Source: Gracilariopsis chorda (lineage: Eukaryota > Rhodophyta > Florideophyceae > Gracilariales > Gracilariaceae). Taken from it: DNA of 64,000 nt. The stretch covers positions 62,001 to 126,000 of the forward strand of contig NBIV01000095.1 in the NCBI GenBank assembly GCA_003194525.1, given 5' to 3'. Shown in pieces: positions 11,225 through 20,593 of this stretch. The notes beneath the pieces are model-generated. The model was not told the DNA's origin. It saw only the letters and a program-made list of their open reading frames with translations, and searched no databases. Position 1 is the stretch's first letter, and each line of letters starts with the position of its first letter. A program made the translations under genes and the position numbers.

Positions 11225-13369
11225 TTGTCATCGGCCAAAGCAGTAGTGGAAGAACCCTCTTCTCGTGCCCCAATGGATTCACGAGTTCCGCTGAACGCAT
11301 CAATCCCAGCGCTCCGCGCTGCTTTGACTGATGTGGCGTTTAGTCCACTCCCTCTTTCCAAGCTGGAGACCCCAGCAGAGCAATCGAGAATGACTGATAG
11401 CCTACAGCAGCATGTGGGTAAGCCGCTGACGACCGGCGTAGCTATACTGCTGCTGGTGAGGGTTTCCCCAACAGCAGATAAGCCTTTATCTTCAAACCAC
11501 TCAATGGGTGTGAGCCCAGCACACCTTAAGCAACATCTTGTCTCCGAGGTTGCTGACCTCATGCCCTGACTTCTTACCCAACAGGGTACCGAGACGGAGC
11601 GCTGTTGGAGGGATTCCCTCGAAACACGACTCAACCAGTTGATCGTCAAGGTCACAGACAAAGCGCGGGTTTCAATGCAAACACAACTCCAGTCGTTACT
11701 TGCAAGAAAGATCTTCCGCCAGGTTTCGCACGTGCTTGAAACAACAAAGAGGCATTGCCTCCGATCCCAGAGAGCTCCTCGACTTGGCAGCAAAGCTGGT
11801 CGAGCATGACAAGAGCTTCACTGACCTTGAGGTCAAACATTTTGCACTAAGAAGCCAGGTGGCCTTTTTATTGAATCATAGGGTTTCCCTGCACCACGGC
11901 AGTATACAGTTATGGAAAACCAGGGCTTCCAAAGCCAAAAAAGAGCGCAAAAGTTCCAAAGAGAACCGTGATTCTGACTCAGAAACGTCTTCCCAGGATG
12001 TTGGATCATTTTCGTCTTCCGAGTACAACGCCAACTTGCGCGAGCACAATAATGCTGACCTAAACCTGGCTATTAGCCGTTTCAAGAAGGCCTTGTAATA
12101 CAAGACACACCGGTTGGACAACCGTAACAAAAGCGAGAGCTCAAAAGTTAAGCTGCGTGTCGCCTTGATAGTCAATCGCTTAAGTACCACTATGGCCAAT
12201 CCTCGACTCGACTGCATGGACCCTATGTCAATCTTGACCTTCTTTGCCACTTTTAAATGCGGCGCGAACAACAACGCCATCTCTGACGAGATAGCCAAGT
12301 TGGTTCTGCCGTTTATCTTGTCGGCCAGTGCCCGTATCGCTTACGAAAGTGCCCTGCATCTATATGCAGTTGATGATCCCTCAGTAGGAATCAAGAGTTG
12401 GCCGGATTCCATGAAATGGCCGGTACGTAGCTACGCGAAGGATATGTTCATCCAAGACTTGGTACGTGGCCGCAGGTCATGTCGCCACGAATAGGAAAGA
12501 CCTAGAAGTCTTCCAGACATTGTGTACGCTTAGAATACGCCACGCTTGGCGGATTGTATGCACAAGAGGAGCATGTTGCGCCTTCCATCGATGGGCGGCT
12601 GTCCAGTGTCGCTTACTTTGGTTCACGGGATTGACATATCTTCCATGATCGTTTCACGAGCCTGAACTCCGTGGCGGAGTTTGCCACGTCCCGTGGACAT
12701 AAATCGTGGCTAGCGCGACCACAATGACTCCAGTAGAGTTCTCGGATTTATCCGAGTAGTATATCGGTGATGTCATTAGATGGTGATATACTCACGACGG
12801 ATACAGCCACGACTGGCCTACGACACGGCGATAGCGCCGTATTGCACATCAGAATCGATGATGGAGATGGCCTGCTGACCGAACCATGCTATACCAGTAG
12901 TACTACCGAGGCAGATGCGCCCTCTGCGGAAGTTCTGCCAGAACAGAATGATCCCGCTCTAGCTACAGCTTCAAACTATAACAGTTTTGACGAATGGGCA
13001 CAGCCCAAATGCCTTTGTTGGATTAACTGAAGAGGAGATGCACGGCACCCATTCAATGGCAAGCGTGTCATTGATGTAGCCTGCTACCTCTTTGCAGGTA
13101 CACAGCACATGGTCTCAGACTGCCCGTGGATAATGACACCCATGCGAGCAAAAGCTCGACAACGAGTCATGGAGGCCTTTCCAGACCAAGCGGCATCCCT
13201 GTGGTCAATGACTTATTACATCGTGGTATTAATGCTTCCTAGACGAGACTACCCAGTTATTCGTCCAGAAGCTGGCTCAGCTGCCTCGCCCCAAGTTCTT
13301 GTTAGGAACAATGATGGCAAAATGGATGGAGAAAGCAAAAGCAGAAAAGCAAGTAGTTTAATTCAATGA
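11225..13369 (+). pseudogene. LTR-retroelement gag, degenerate
   Basis: Plus-strand frames 11,225-11,569, 11,700-12,098, 12,114-12,494 and 12,767-13,369 follow each other like a broken gag protein. The third has MDPMSILTFFATFK and LPFILSASARIAYESAL, a helical capsid-type pattern. The fourth frame is continuous across one stop at about 13,028 and contains CYLFAGTQHMVSDC, a C-x2-C-x4-H-x4-C zinc knuckle in which the second Cys is Phe (TTT; one base from TGT). No protease or polymerase follows on this strand before a Helitron remnant begins on the other. The gag assignment rests on the knuckle and its placement after a helical region. Confidence 0.55.
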
Positions 13370-13389
13370 ATGAAGAACGCAAGAAATAT

Positions 13390-14110
13390 GATTACGGTTG
13401 TGGAGGGATGCAGGACTGAATGGATTCAGGCAGGACTTGTTTGGCGATGGCCACAGGCATGGGATGAATTGTGTGCGCATTCGCGGAAGTAAGCTGCGGT
13501 TCATGCAGGAGCAGCACATGGTCGTTTCTTGGAACGCGCGACAATGCGACATACAACTGACTACCGCAGAAGAAGTTGGATCGCACATCCAAAACCAAGC
13601 TAAAAAACGTCTTTCCCTGTCATTTTGAACGGTAGCTCCAGACGCGAGACGAATTGGGAACTGCATTTGAATCATGCAAATATCTGCGAAAGAAAACTCG
13701 AAGTCAATACGATCCAGGAGCTGTCGTTCAAGCACCTCTCCGTTCTAGTCGAATCGAGCCACCTGCATCGTAAACTGATGGTTACGCAGGACTACGAACA
13801 GCTTTCCATCGACCATAGCGGGATGCAGCACGTTCCGAATGACCATAACTGGCACATCAATCTTCAAATCCGAATTATGAGGTGGTACTCCAGTGGGTGC
13901 ATACTGATATGCAAACTCGGGAACAAAGGTATTGGTGACTTCGGGCTCTGAGTTCTGTACACGGTCTGGTTGTACCGTCGTAGCTGACGGAAAAGTGAAG
14001 CCTTCACCAGAAAACAGATCCAGCGCTGCCGCTTTGTGTTAATCGACGAACTGATTTGTGGACCCAATGACCATTTTGCTGAGATCCACATCCTCCTTGC
14101 CTCATGTTGT
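13390..14110 (-). pseudogene. Helitron-type helicase, C-terminal fragment
   Basis: The minus strand holds the end of a Helitron RepHel helicase. In order: GVPPHNSDLKIDVPVMVIRN (the PPH...L..G.PVML.RN block), VDGKLFVVLRN, QFPIRLASGATVQND (motif V region), then after a frameshift near 13,590 the block FFCGSQLYVALSRVPRND (motif VI). A TAG stop lies at 13,745-13,747. The Rep/HUH nuclease and helicase motifs I-III are not present nearby, so only the last 200 or so residues survive. I looked for a CTRR 3' end with hairpin downstream but did not identify one. Confidence 0.75.
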
Positions 14111-14334
14111 GAGCCACTTCCACAGGAATTGGTAGGCAGTTTGCATGCTACCGGTAGATCTGAGTGGTAGTGGAGCTTTGTTGGATATTGTGTTGCATGC
14201 AATGAAACGTCACAGCGACGCAAATGCTGGATCATCGGCTTGGCGTACTTGTTCGGTGAGGTATAGCACTTGAACCTAGCACAATGTCCACAGACCACTC
14301 TTCCACGGCAATTCGTTGAGAATGTTTAGGGTTT

Positions 14335-15405
14335 TTAGGGGTTTTTAGAGGTCTCCCCACTATTGAATGAGCAATCTTTCGAGTTGCAGAAGTGTTTTGG
14401 CGAGCCGCAGTCCCAACAGAATTCGTGAGTGCGTTTTTTTGGTCTCTCGGAACGATCAAAATTCCCGCTCTTGTCCTTAGATGCCCCAGAAGACGAATTT
14501 GTTCTCTTGTATGTCGTTTTGGGACGTGAACTGGATGGTGAGGGCTTGTTGCGGGCTTCCGGCTCCGCCGAGCCAACTCCATAAGACAAGAGTGCTTTGT
14601 GGACTCGTTCCTGGACCATAGCTTCGATATCGTTTCGTGAAATCTCAGCCGAAGCCTGCTTTTTCGCCGAAGAGAGAGATTAAAGAACCAAAATGGCGTC
14701 ATCCATCCGCAATAAAACTCTTGGAGTAGGGGGTTTGAAGATCGCCTTCATATTTTCAGACTTACTGTCTCCTTTCTTCTTAGGAAGAATAGCGGCTTGC
14801 AGCGCTAGCCTGTCGGAAATCTCTTTGATGTTCCTCCGATAATCCTGCAGAAGAGTTTTCAATGACTCGTTATCTTCGAGAATTTCAATGGGTTCGAGCG
14901 TGCTGATAAGGGAGTTGGAAATCTCTCTAATCTTCTCGATGACCGAAAAACCAATTGTAGTGACGTCGAAAACCACTTGTCCTTGATCTACACGAGATTG
15001 GGCTTGTGCCAAAAGCTGAAGAATAACGCTTTGGATCGTATTCTTGGGTACGTTGGCAATATTAATGAAGGTAATTGCCAAGACTTCTCCAATATGGCTG
15101 GAGGTCCCAATTCCCGTATGAATAAGGTTATTAGAAGCCAATCCACCGATGTGTTCGACAAATGCAACCAAATCTTCTTGCTTACGACGAAGACAGCTAG
15201 CAACTTTGTTGAACGAAGATATCAAACGATTAACCATAGCAATCGGAGAGTCCATGGCAATGAGTTCAACTATTTCCGGAACGGCCTGAAATTGGTCATC
15301 TTGGGCAAAATCAGTTCAACCGTTTTCTTGAGCTTCTCCAACAATACTTTTCTGCGCCGGAGGAAGACCTTGTTCGACTAGAAGACGTCCAAGTATAGTA
15401 ACCAT
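14335..15405 (-). pseudogene. Zinc-knuckle gag-like protein with two in-frame stops
   Basis: One minus-strand frame starts at ATG 15405 and runs about 355 codons to 14,335, interrupted only by TGA at 15,316-15,318 and TAA at 14,680-14,682. The first two thirds are helical and leucine rich; then comes a Ser/Lys-rich linker and CWDCGSPKHFCNSKDC, a C-x2-C-x4-H-x6-C knuckle. This layout (capsid-like helices, basic linker, single knuckle) is that of a retroelement gag. The frame is otherwise undamaged, so the inactivation is fairly recent or the stops are sequence errors. No pol was found next to it. Confidence 0.6.
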
Positions 15406-15840
15406 TAATTTTTATTGTTTATTAGGACCCTTTTTTGCTGCTATGTGGACCATATCAACCCTTTCAGATACATTATGAAGCCACTGAAGTACATCATAAG
15501 CATTTTCGAATTTTGGAACGTCGTGCAAATTTGGCATTGTAGACGAAGAGGGCTCTAGGCTCATATATGAGCTAGCTGGTAGTACAAAATGCGTGCGAAA
15601 CGTGCGCAGTAGAGTTTTGTCGTCTCCAACCGCCAGAAAACGTAATTTGGAGTAATCTTCGTCCTGCCTCCCCCATCTTTCCGTGTTCCTTCTCGGAGTG
15701 AGGCAGGCTTGACTTCTATTGTCTTGTAGAGGCTCAGCGAGCTGCTTGCAAGCAGCGCGAGCTAAAAAAACCTCGGGTAAGTTTCGTAGTCGTCTTAGAG
15801 TAGCTTGCCGAAGACATGAGCTAAATATCCGTCTATTTTA
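15406..15840. other. Intergenic, with 16-bp perfect palindrome
   Basis: No coding frame. GCTGCTTGCAAGCAGC at 15,741-15,756 is a perfect palindrome. The stretch leads into the promoter region of the FkbM gene. Confidence 0.5.
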
Positions 15841-15850
15841 CAGTAGTGCC

Positions 15851-16098
15851 GCTATGTACTGAGATGATTGGTTACTGAGGTTTTGGAGCTCGTGCTACGC
15901 GCGTGCCGCGATGCACTGAGTGGATTGGTTAATGAGGTGTACTGAATGACTTGGCGCAGGATGACTGGGCACGTGGTCGCATGCGCGTCGTGGCGGGTTG
16001 AGATCTGCGTTTTGATTGGTGGGTTTGGCACATGTCCTGGAGAGCTCGAGAGGTGGACCTCTGCTTACAGCAGAGGCTGAACTCCGTGCACTGATTGG
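15851..16098 (+). promoter_or_regulatory. Four inverted CCAAT boxes upstream of FkbM gene
   Basis: ATTGG, the reverse complement of CCAAT, occurs at 15,867, 15,924, 16,015 and 16,094, within 450 bp of the ATG. The first two lie in a 31-bp imperfect direct repeat (15,851-15,881 and 15,908-15,938, both ACTGAG..GATTGGTTA.TGAGGT). This looks like an NF-Y type promoter without a clear TATA box. Function is inferred from spacing and position only. Confidence 0.45.
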
Positions 16099-16266
16099 TA
16101 GAAACTCTACATTTTGTACATTATGTGGATTCAGCGAAAGCCACATTTGGGGGATGGCCAGCTGTGCTGTAAGCACCCATGTCGACTGCGGTGCCTCACA
16201 CTCACAACGGAGACACTTCGGCAGGTGCCGTTCGTTCGCGCGAGGCGGCGGCGTTAATGTTCACCA

Positions 16267-17391
16267 ATGTCGTCAGTACCCAAGGCCGCCGTACGCGCTG
16301 CGCTCTTTGGCCGCGCGTTCTCGTCATCCGCACGATCGCCCTCGATACGCCGCCGGGCGGTTGGCACCGTCACTCTGCTCCTTGCCGTTTCAACCGCATG
16401 GGTGCTGCTATCAGGCACCGTAGCGCGCTTGCTGCGCACAGTGGCGCCAGTCAGTGACAAGCAGGGGGCGCGCATCGGTCCGATGTCGAACGTGCGAGCG
16501 ACGCTTCGCGCCGTGCAGAAAGCAAAACCTGAGGAGAGGGCGAACGTGCTGGCGGGCGAGCTTGCCGCGTGGAAGGAGGGACCGCCGCCTGCCACTGTCG
16601 CCGCCGCCGCCGCCGCGTGCACACCGCGGGATGCTGCGGACGCGCTGTTGCGCGGGCCAGGGTTGTCGTCTTGGGGTGTTGTCGACGTTGGCGCTAACGG
16701 TGGGTATCCCGTGACGGATGTATCATTACGGCGCGGCGCGGCGTGGGTGGTTTCGATCGAGCCCGATGAACGCAACTTTAAGCGGCTGCGCCGACGGCGG
16801 CGCAACGGCGGCGCGTTTCTCCCTGTTGCAGGCGCGGCCGGTGCGAACAGCGGCCGTGCGAAGATGCGTTTCCACAAGAGCAGGGACGATTTCTCGTGTT
16901 TCAATTGTCTCGACACGCGTAAGAGCGAGGTGTTCGAGCACGATGTTAACGTATATACGGTCGATCAACTGGTCATGGACGCCACGGCTGCAACTGTGGC
17001 GCAACCGCCCGAGGGTGCGGGATGCTCAGCGTCGAAAGTGGCGGCCGTCCCCATACGTTTGTTGAAGACTGATACGCAGGGACATGAACGAGCCGTGCTG
17101 GAGGGCGCACGACGTTTGCTTGCCGCCAAGCGCGTGCATTACGTGATGATGGAATTCGACCCCAAGTTATTTCACACTCGTGATAATGCCATGGGCGCGC
17201 TTCGCGAGATCTTCGCAGCTGGCTTGCAGTGCGTGCAATTGGCGCTCGCCGGCGTCTCCGACAACGCTCGCCTCTCGGAGAGCTTTCCGTTCTTTGGGGC
17301 GCGGGCGGTGACCAATGAGTCCGCGACCGAGTTCTACGAATTCGTCAAGGCTTCAGACAAATATACAGACGTGCTGTGCTCGTCGAGGTGA
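16267..17391 (+). CDS. FkbM-family methyltransferase, membrane anchored
   Basis: An uninterrupted GC-rich frame of 374 residues. Residues 31-53 form a single hydrophobic span after a basic N-terminus, a type II anchor that suggests the Golgi. The catalytic half has the Rossmann motif VVDVGANGG (138-146), SIEPDERN (163-170), LLKTDTQGHERAVLEGA (265-281) and MMEFDPKLF (294-302), all typical of FkbM-type SAM-dependent O-methyltransferases. In algae such enzymes may methylate polysaccharides, but the substrate here is unknown. The ATG at 16,267 is the first that gives the anchor; several inverted CCAAT boxes lie upstream. GC content is far above that of the surrounding element-rich DNA, as expected for a constrained gene or a transferred one. 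Confidence 0.88.
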   Translation: MSSVPKAAVRAALFGRAFSSSARSPSIRRRAVGTVTLLLAVSTAWVLLSGTVARLLRTVAPVSDKQGARIGPMSNVRATLRAVQKAKPEERANVLAGELAAWKEGPPPATVAAAAAACTPRDAADALLRGPGLSSWGVVDVGANGGYPVTDVSLRRGAAWVVSIEPDERNFKRLRRRRRNGGAFLPVAGAAGANSGRAKMRFHKSRDDFSCFNCLDTRKSEVFEHDVNVYTVDQLVMDATAATVAQPPEGAGCSASKVAAVPIRLLKTDTQGHERAVLEGARRLLAAKRVHYVMMEFDPKLFHTRDNAMGALREIFAAGLQCVQLALAGVSDNARLSESFPFFGARAVTNESATEFYEFVKASDKYTDVLCSSR

Positions 17392-18513
17392 CACAATCTG
17401 GAAATGCACTTCCGTGCCGCAGTGTCGGACTCGTGCTGATCGTTCTGGCAAATGCCGGTTATGGTCGTGGGTTTGGCGGCCTTGCTGGCGGCCAGGAAAC
17501 TGAGTTGCAACGATAACCCTTACTGCTTGAAGTCTTCACTTCCAAATTCTTCTGTAGGTTGAAGTAAACAGATAGACGCCAATCTAGTATCAATCTTGCC
17601 CCGCTCATCGGGTGTGAAACTGACATCAGGGCACCGAAATGGGGCGATATTAGTGACGAGTGGATCGGCATCGATGAGATGAGCTTTTCATACCTGGCGA
17701 GGATCTGGGCCCCCAAGAGCGTAAGCAAGAGATCAGGGGTCCTGCTTGGCGTGTCTGGACAAGACGACTACGTCCTGATCGTAGTAGCTGAATATATACT
17801 CGAGAATTGCGTCTTCCGGCAACAAGTACAGCTTGCCTTTGAGGGCGAGCGCCTGGTACGCACTGGAGGTGTGCTTGTAACCAAGATGCTTGGCGAGTTC
17901 AAAGTGCTCTTGGGTAAAAGCCATACTGCGGCGCAACAGAGTGTGTTCGTAGCGAAGAGGAGAGTGGCAAACAGAGATGCAAACCTTGGTACCAACGGTA
18001 CCTTTCGGGTTATTGATTATGAATTGCTTGATGGTTCTTGACTTCATTCCACAATGCTACATTTGGTGCTTAGTCTGCACGTGTACTCTTCTGAACGCAG
18101 CTATAGCGGCTCCCAACTCCTGAGATGTGAGCCTTCTACCTTCGTACCGCAACTGGAAGCAGAACTACTGATCGCTCGTGATCGTACTCGGTCGACACCC
18201 ATTGGTACTGATCTACCAAGAATGTGGGTGGAACTGACACGTACGCGTACTGGAAATGGGCTACAAAGGGGACGGTACTTTTCATTAGCATACTTTTACT
18301 GAAGTTAATAAAGCTATGAAGTGCACTGCAGACTAGGGAAAGTTACATAGTCGCACAACAGTCACATGACTTACAAACGAAGAGTCGAGATACCTTTTTG
18401 TTGGGCTTGGCATGTGATCTCGAAAAACGGTGCGAAAAGGAAACTTGGGCTGTGTATACGCTGAAGAGTATACGGCGCGGTCTTTGAAATCGAAGGTTTA
18501 GGACTCACCCATT
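17392..18513. other. Unresolved coding-like stretch
   Basis: Between the FkbM gene and the Cys-rich gene there are overlapping frames on both strands: minus 18,047-17,733 (contains EHFELAKHLGYKH and LPEDAILEYIFSYYD) and plus 17,679-18,041. A further minus stretch at about 18,290-18,130 begins MLMKSTVPFVAHFQYAYVS and ends at a stop. The minus pieces look more protein-like and may be one decayed gene. No family recognised. Confidence 0.3.
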
Positions 18514-19638
18514 TCAAGAGCAGGTGCCAGTTACTTGATCGTATCTCCGTCCGGAAGGGCAACTTCCACATTTCATGGTGCTGGCTAGGAGGACCTTGCC
18601 AAGGCCACACTCATAGCACACGGTAGAACCAGGCTTCGCGAAACTACCCTCAGCGCACGGGAAGCAGAAACTCATCTTACCACCGTCACTGACAGAGTTA
18701 ATGGTACACTTCTCACATTTGAGCTCAGTTGGATTGTAAGAGAATCCAGGCGGGCAGCTTGCACATGAGCCATTCTTCAACAGGGCTTTGTGAGGGGGGC
18801 AGCGAATACATTTGGTTGCGCCACGGAAAGAGTAGCTATCGCCTGCGCATGCAGTACAGGTCTTGAAGGCATTTCTCTGGCGTGTGAACGTTCCAGGTTC
18901 ACAAGTCTTGCATGTCTGGGTGAACTGATCGTAATGCTTTCCTGCAGGACAATCGCCGCACTTGCCATTGGCCATAAGTGCTTTACCCTTTGGACAAATT
19001 GTGCAGCTTGAAGAGCCTTCACTTGAGAAGCCGTTGGGTGGGCACCGAATGCATGGCCCTTGGCCAACAGAAGACTTGAAGAAGCCGTTTCCGCACTGGA
19101 TGCATACTCGAGATGAAACAAGGTACGTGGCACCTGCTGGACACTTGCCGCATCGGCCACCAAGGAATACTTGGCCCGCGGAACACTTGGTGCATTCAGC
19201 TGCGCCATCGTCAGAAAAGGCGCCCGGTGGGCAATCTAAACATTCGGACTCACCAGACAGGGGCTGGTAAGTATCACGACCACAAGGTTGGCAGCTTGAC
19301 TGACCGCCGAAGTTGACGTAGAAAGTTCCGGGCTTGCAGAGTTGGCAGCGGTTAGCAGCATTGAGGATGGATCCCTGAGGGCACGTGCACTCCATGCGGG
19401 CGCGATCTGGCATTGTAGTAGGCGGACATTTCGCACAAAATGCAGCTCCTTCAGTGTCCGAAACGGTTCCAGCCGAGCACGGGATACAGCCATTTTGACC
19501 TGATCGGTTTTGGAAGGTACCAGGCGGGCATTTTTCACATCTATTGGGTCCTACGGAATAAAAGCCGGCGCTGCATTCATCCGGTACCGCTGCTGCAGCG
19601 ATGATCGCAGTGCAGAATAGAATGAAGAACATGGACAT
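18514..19638 (-). CDS. Secreted Cys-rich protein with GCC2/GCC3-type repeats
   Basis: A complete 374-residue protein. Residues 1-18 are a signal peptide (MSMFFILFCTAIIAAAAV). The rest is a chain of Cys-rich modules of about 45-50 residues, with recurring CPPGTF, CPAG, CxxC and SxxGxxxC patterns, as in GCC2/GCC3 (ephrin-receptor-like or TNFR-like) domains. There is no C-terminal transmembrane span or kinase, so it should be a fully secreted, disulfide-rich protein, perhaps of the cell wall or matrix. The ATG is supported by the signal peptide and by a TATA box about 95 bp upstream. Composition and an open frame without introns indicate a live gene. A binding or adhesive role is inferred from domain type only. 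Confidence 0.85.
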   Translation of the reverse strand: MSMFFILFCTAIIAAAAVPDECSAGFYSVGPNRCEKCPPGTFQNRSGQNGCIPCSAGTVSDTEGAAFCAKCPPTTMPDRARMECTCPQGSILNAANRCQLCKPGTFYVNFGGQSSCQPCGRDTYQPLSGESECLDCPPGAFSDDGAAECTKCSAGQVFLGGRCGKCPAGATYLVSSRVCIQCGNGFFKSSVGQGPCIRCPPNGFSSEGSSSCTICPKGKALMANGKCGDCPAGKHYDQFTQTCKTCEPGTFTRQRNAFKTCTACAGDSYSFRGATKCIRCPPHKALLKNGSCASCPPGFSYNPTELKCEKCTINSVSDGGKMSFCFPCAEGSFAKPGSTVCYECGLGKVLLASTMKCGSCPSGRRYDQVTGTCS

Positions 19639-19731
19639 TGTTGTTCAACGGGATTGGGATGGGAGCTGTTAGGGAATACGGTTGAATGCGGGAGAGCGCG
19701 GCAAGGATCAGCTGCACGCCGAGGATGTCTG

Positions 19732-19740
19732 TTTTATATA
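19732..19740 (-). promoter_or_regulatory. TATA box of the Cys-rich gene
   Basis: Read on the minus strand this is TATATAAAA, 94 bp before the ATG at 19,638. The strong match and spacing support a core promoter. Confidence 0.65.
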
Positions 19741-20515
19741 GGGGGCTCATCTGTGTAGATCCTACATTGCAGAGACTGCGGATATCGGAAGGGGTTCGGT
19801 GAGTGGGTGAGGGTTTGGACGGTGATGACGTCGATGAAAATTGGCAGTCGCGATACAGCCGTCTTACATGAAGGCATCGCGAGACGCGAAGTATATGAGG
19901 GTCTGTGCTGTGCCAATGCGCCGGCGCGGCGGAGTCAATTTTTTTTTGAGAACACTGATTTGGGCTCAAAGTTGGGTAGAAAGCGGCAGCTCCACACCGG
20001 AAGTACCGCGGGGGGGTGATTGGGCGCATCCGCACTCGGGAGCGGCGCTTAGGGAGCAGCAAGTGAGCGATTGGGTTATCTTTCGCGGTTTGAGACGCAT
20101 CACAGGCTGCCGCGAACGCCGTTCCCACCGCAAAGATTTGATTTGTTATTATCGGGAGACATCTTCTCCCGCTCATACCCGCTCCGCTGGATCTGGCTGT
20201 AAACAGCTTGTGCTGCAGAGAACGTCCTCGTCATCCCAATTATTCCCTCATTACTACCGGATGGCACATGCCTTACAAACGTTTTAGACCGTCTTGGCCG
20301 GAATTTTGTAAGCCTAACCCTCCAGCTTTGTCAAATCCTTCCCAGTCCCTCATAACGTCTATCTCGAGATTTTGTGCGGCAGCAAATCTGCCACACGCGA
20401 ATCCATCGCATTTTAACCAACCTCAGCAAAGTTTTCTTTTTGTACAGAGATATCTTCCGGGGCCATATCCTTCCCCCGCCCAACGATTGCGCGATGTGCA
20501 CTTTGATCATATTGT
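19741..20515. other. Intergenic upstream of the Cys-rich gene
   Basis: GC-mixed DNA with no conserved frame. Open frames here have no domain features and overlap on both strands. Confidence 0.4.
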
Positions 20516-20593
20516 GGAAGCTCACTAAAAGCATCGCTGGACACGCTCGCATCAGTGTCTGGCCGGGCACTTTTTGTAGCCCAGTCGTCTCAC
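20516..20593 (+). repeat. Interspersed repeat, copy 1
   Basis: GGAAGCTCACT..ATCGCTGGACACGCTCGCATCAGTGTCTGGCCGG.. ending in TAGCCCAGTCGTCTCAC. Roughly 85% identical by eye to the copy at 46,188-46,265 and related to 45,848-45,915. Possibly a SINE or MITE fragment; ends not defined. Confidence 0.7.

Noticed and set aside
11164-11793. 209-codon minus-strand ORF
   Set aside because: Very rich in Cys, Arg, Ser and Trp, a typical antisense shadow of the plus-strand gag-like sequence.
16254-16916. 220-codon minus-strand ORF
   Set aside because: Antisense to the FkbM gene; long only because the region is GC rich.
18777-19208. 143-codon minus ORF inside the Cys-rich gene
   Set aside because: A shifted frame of the same strand; the 374-residue frame has the signal peptide and regular Cys spacing.
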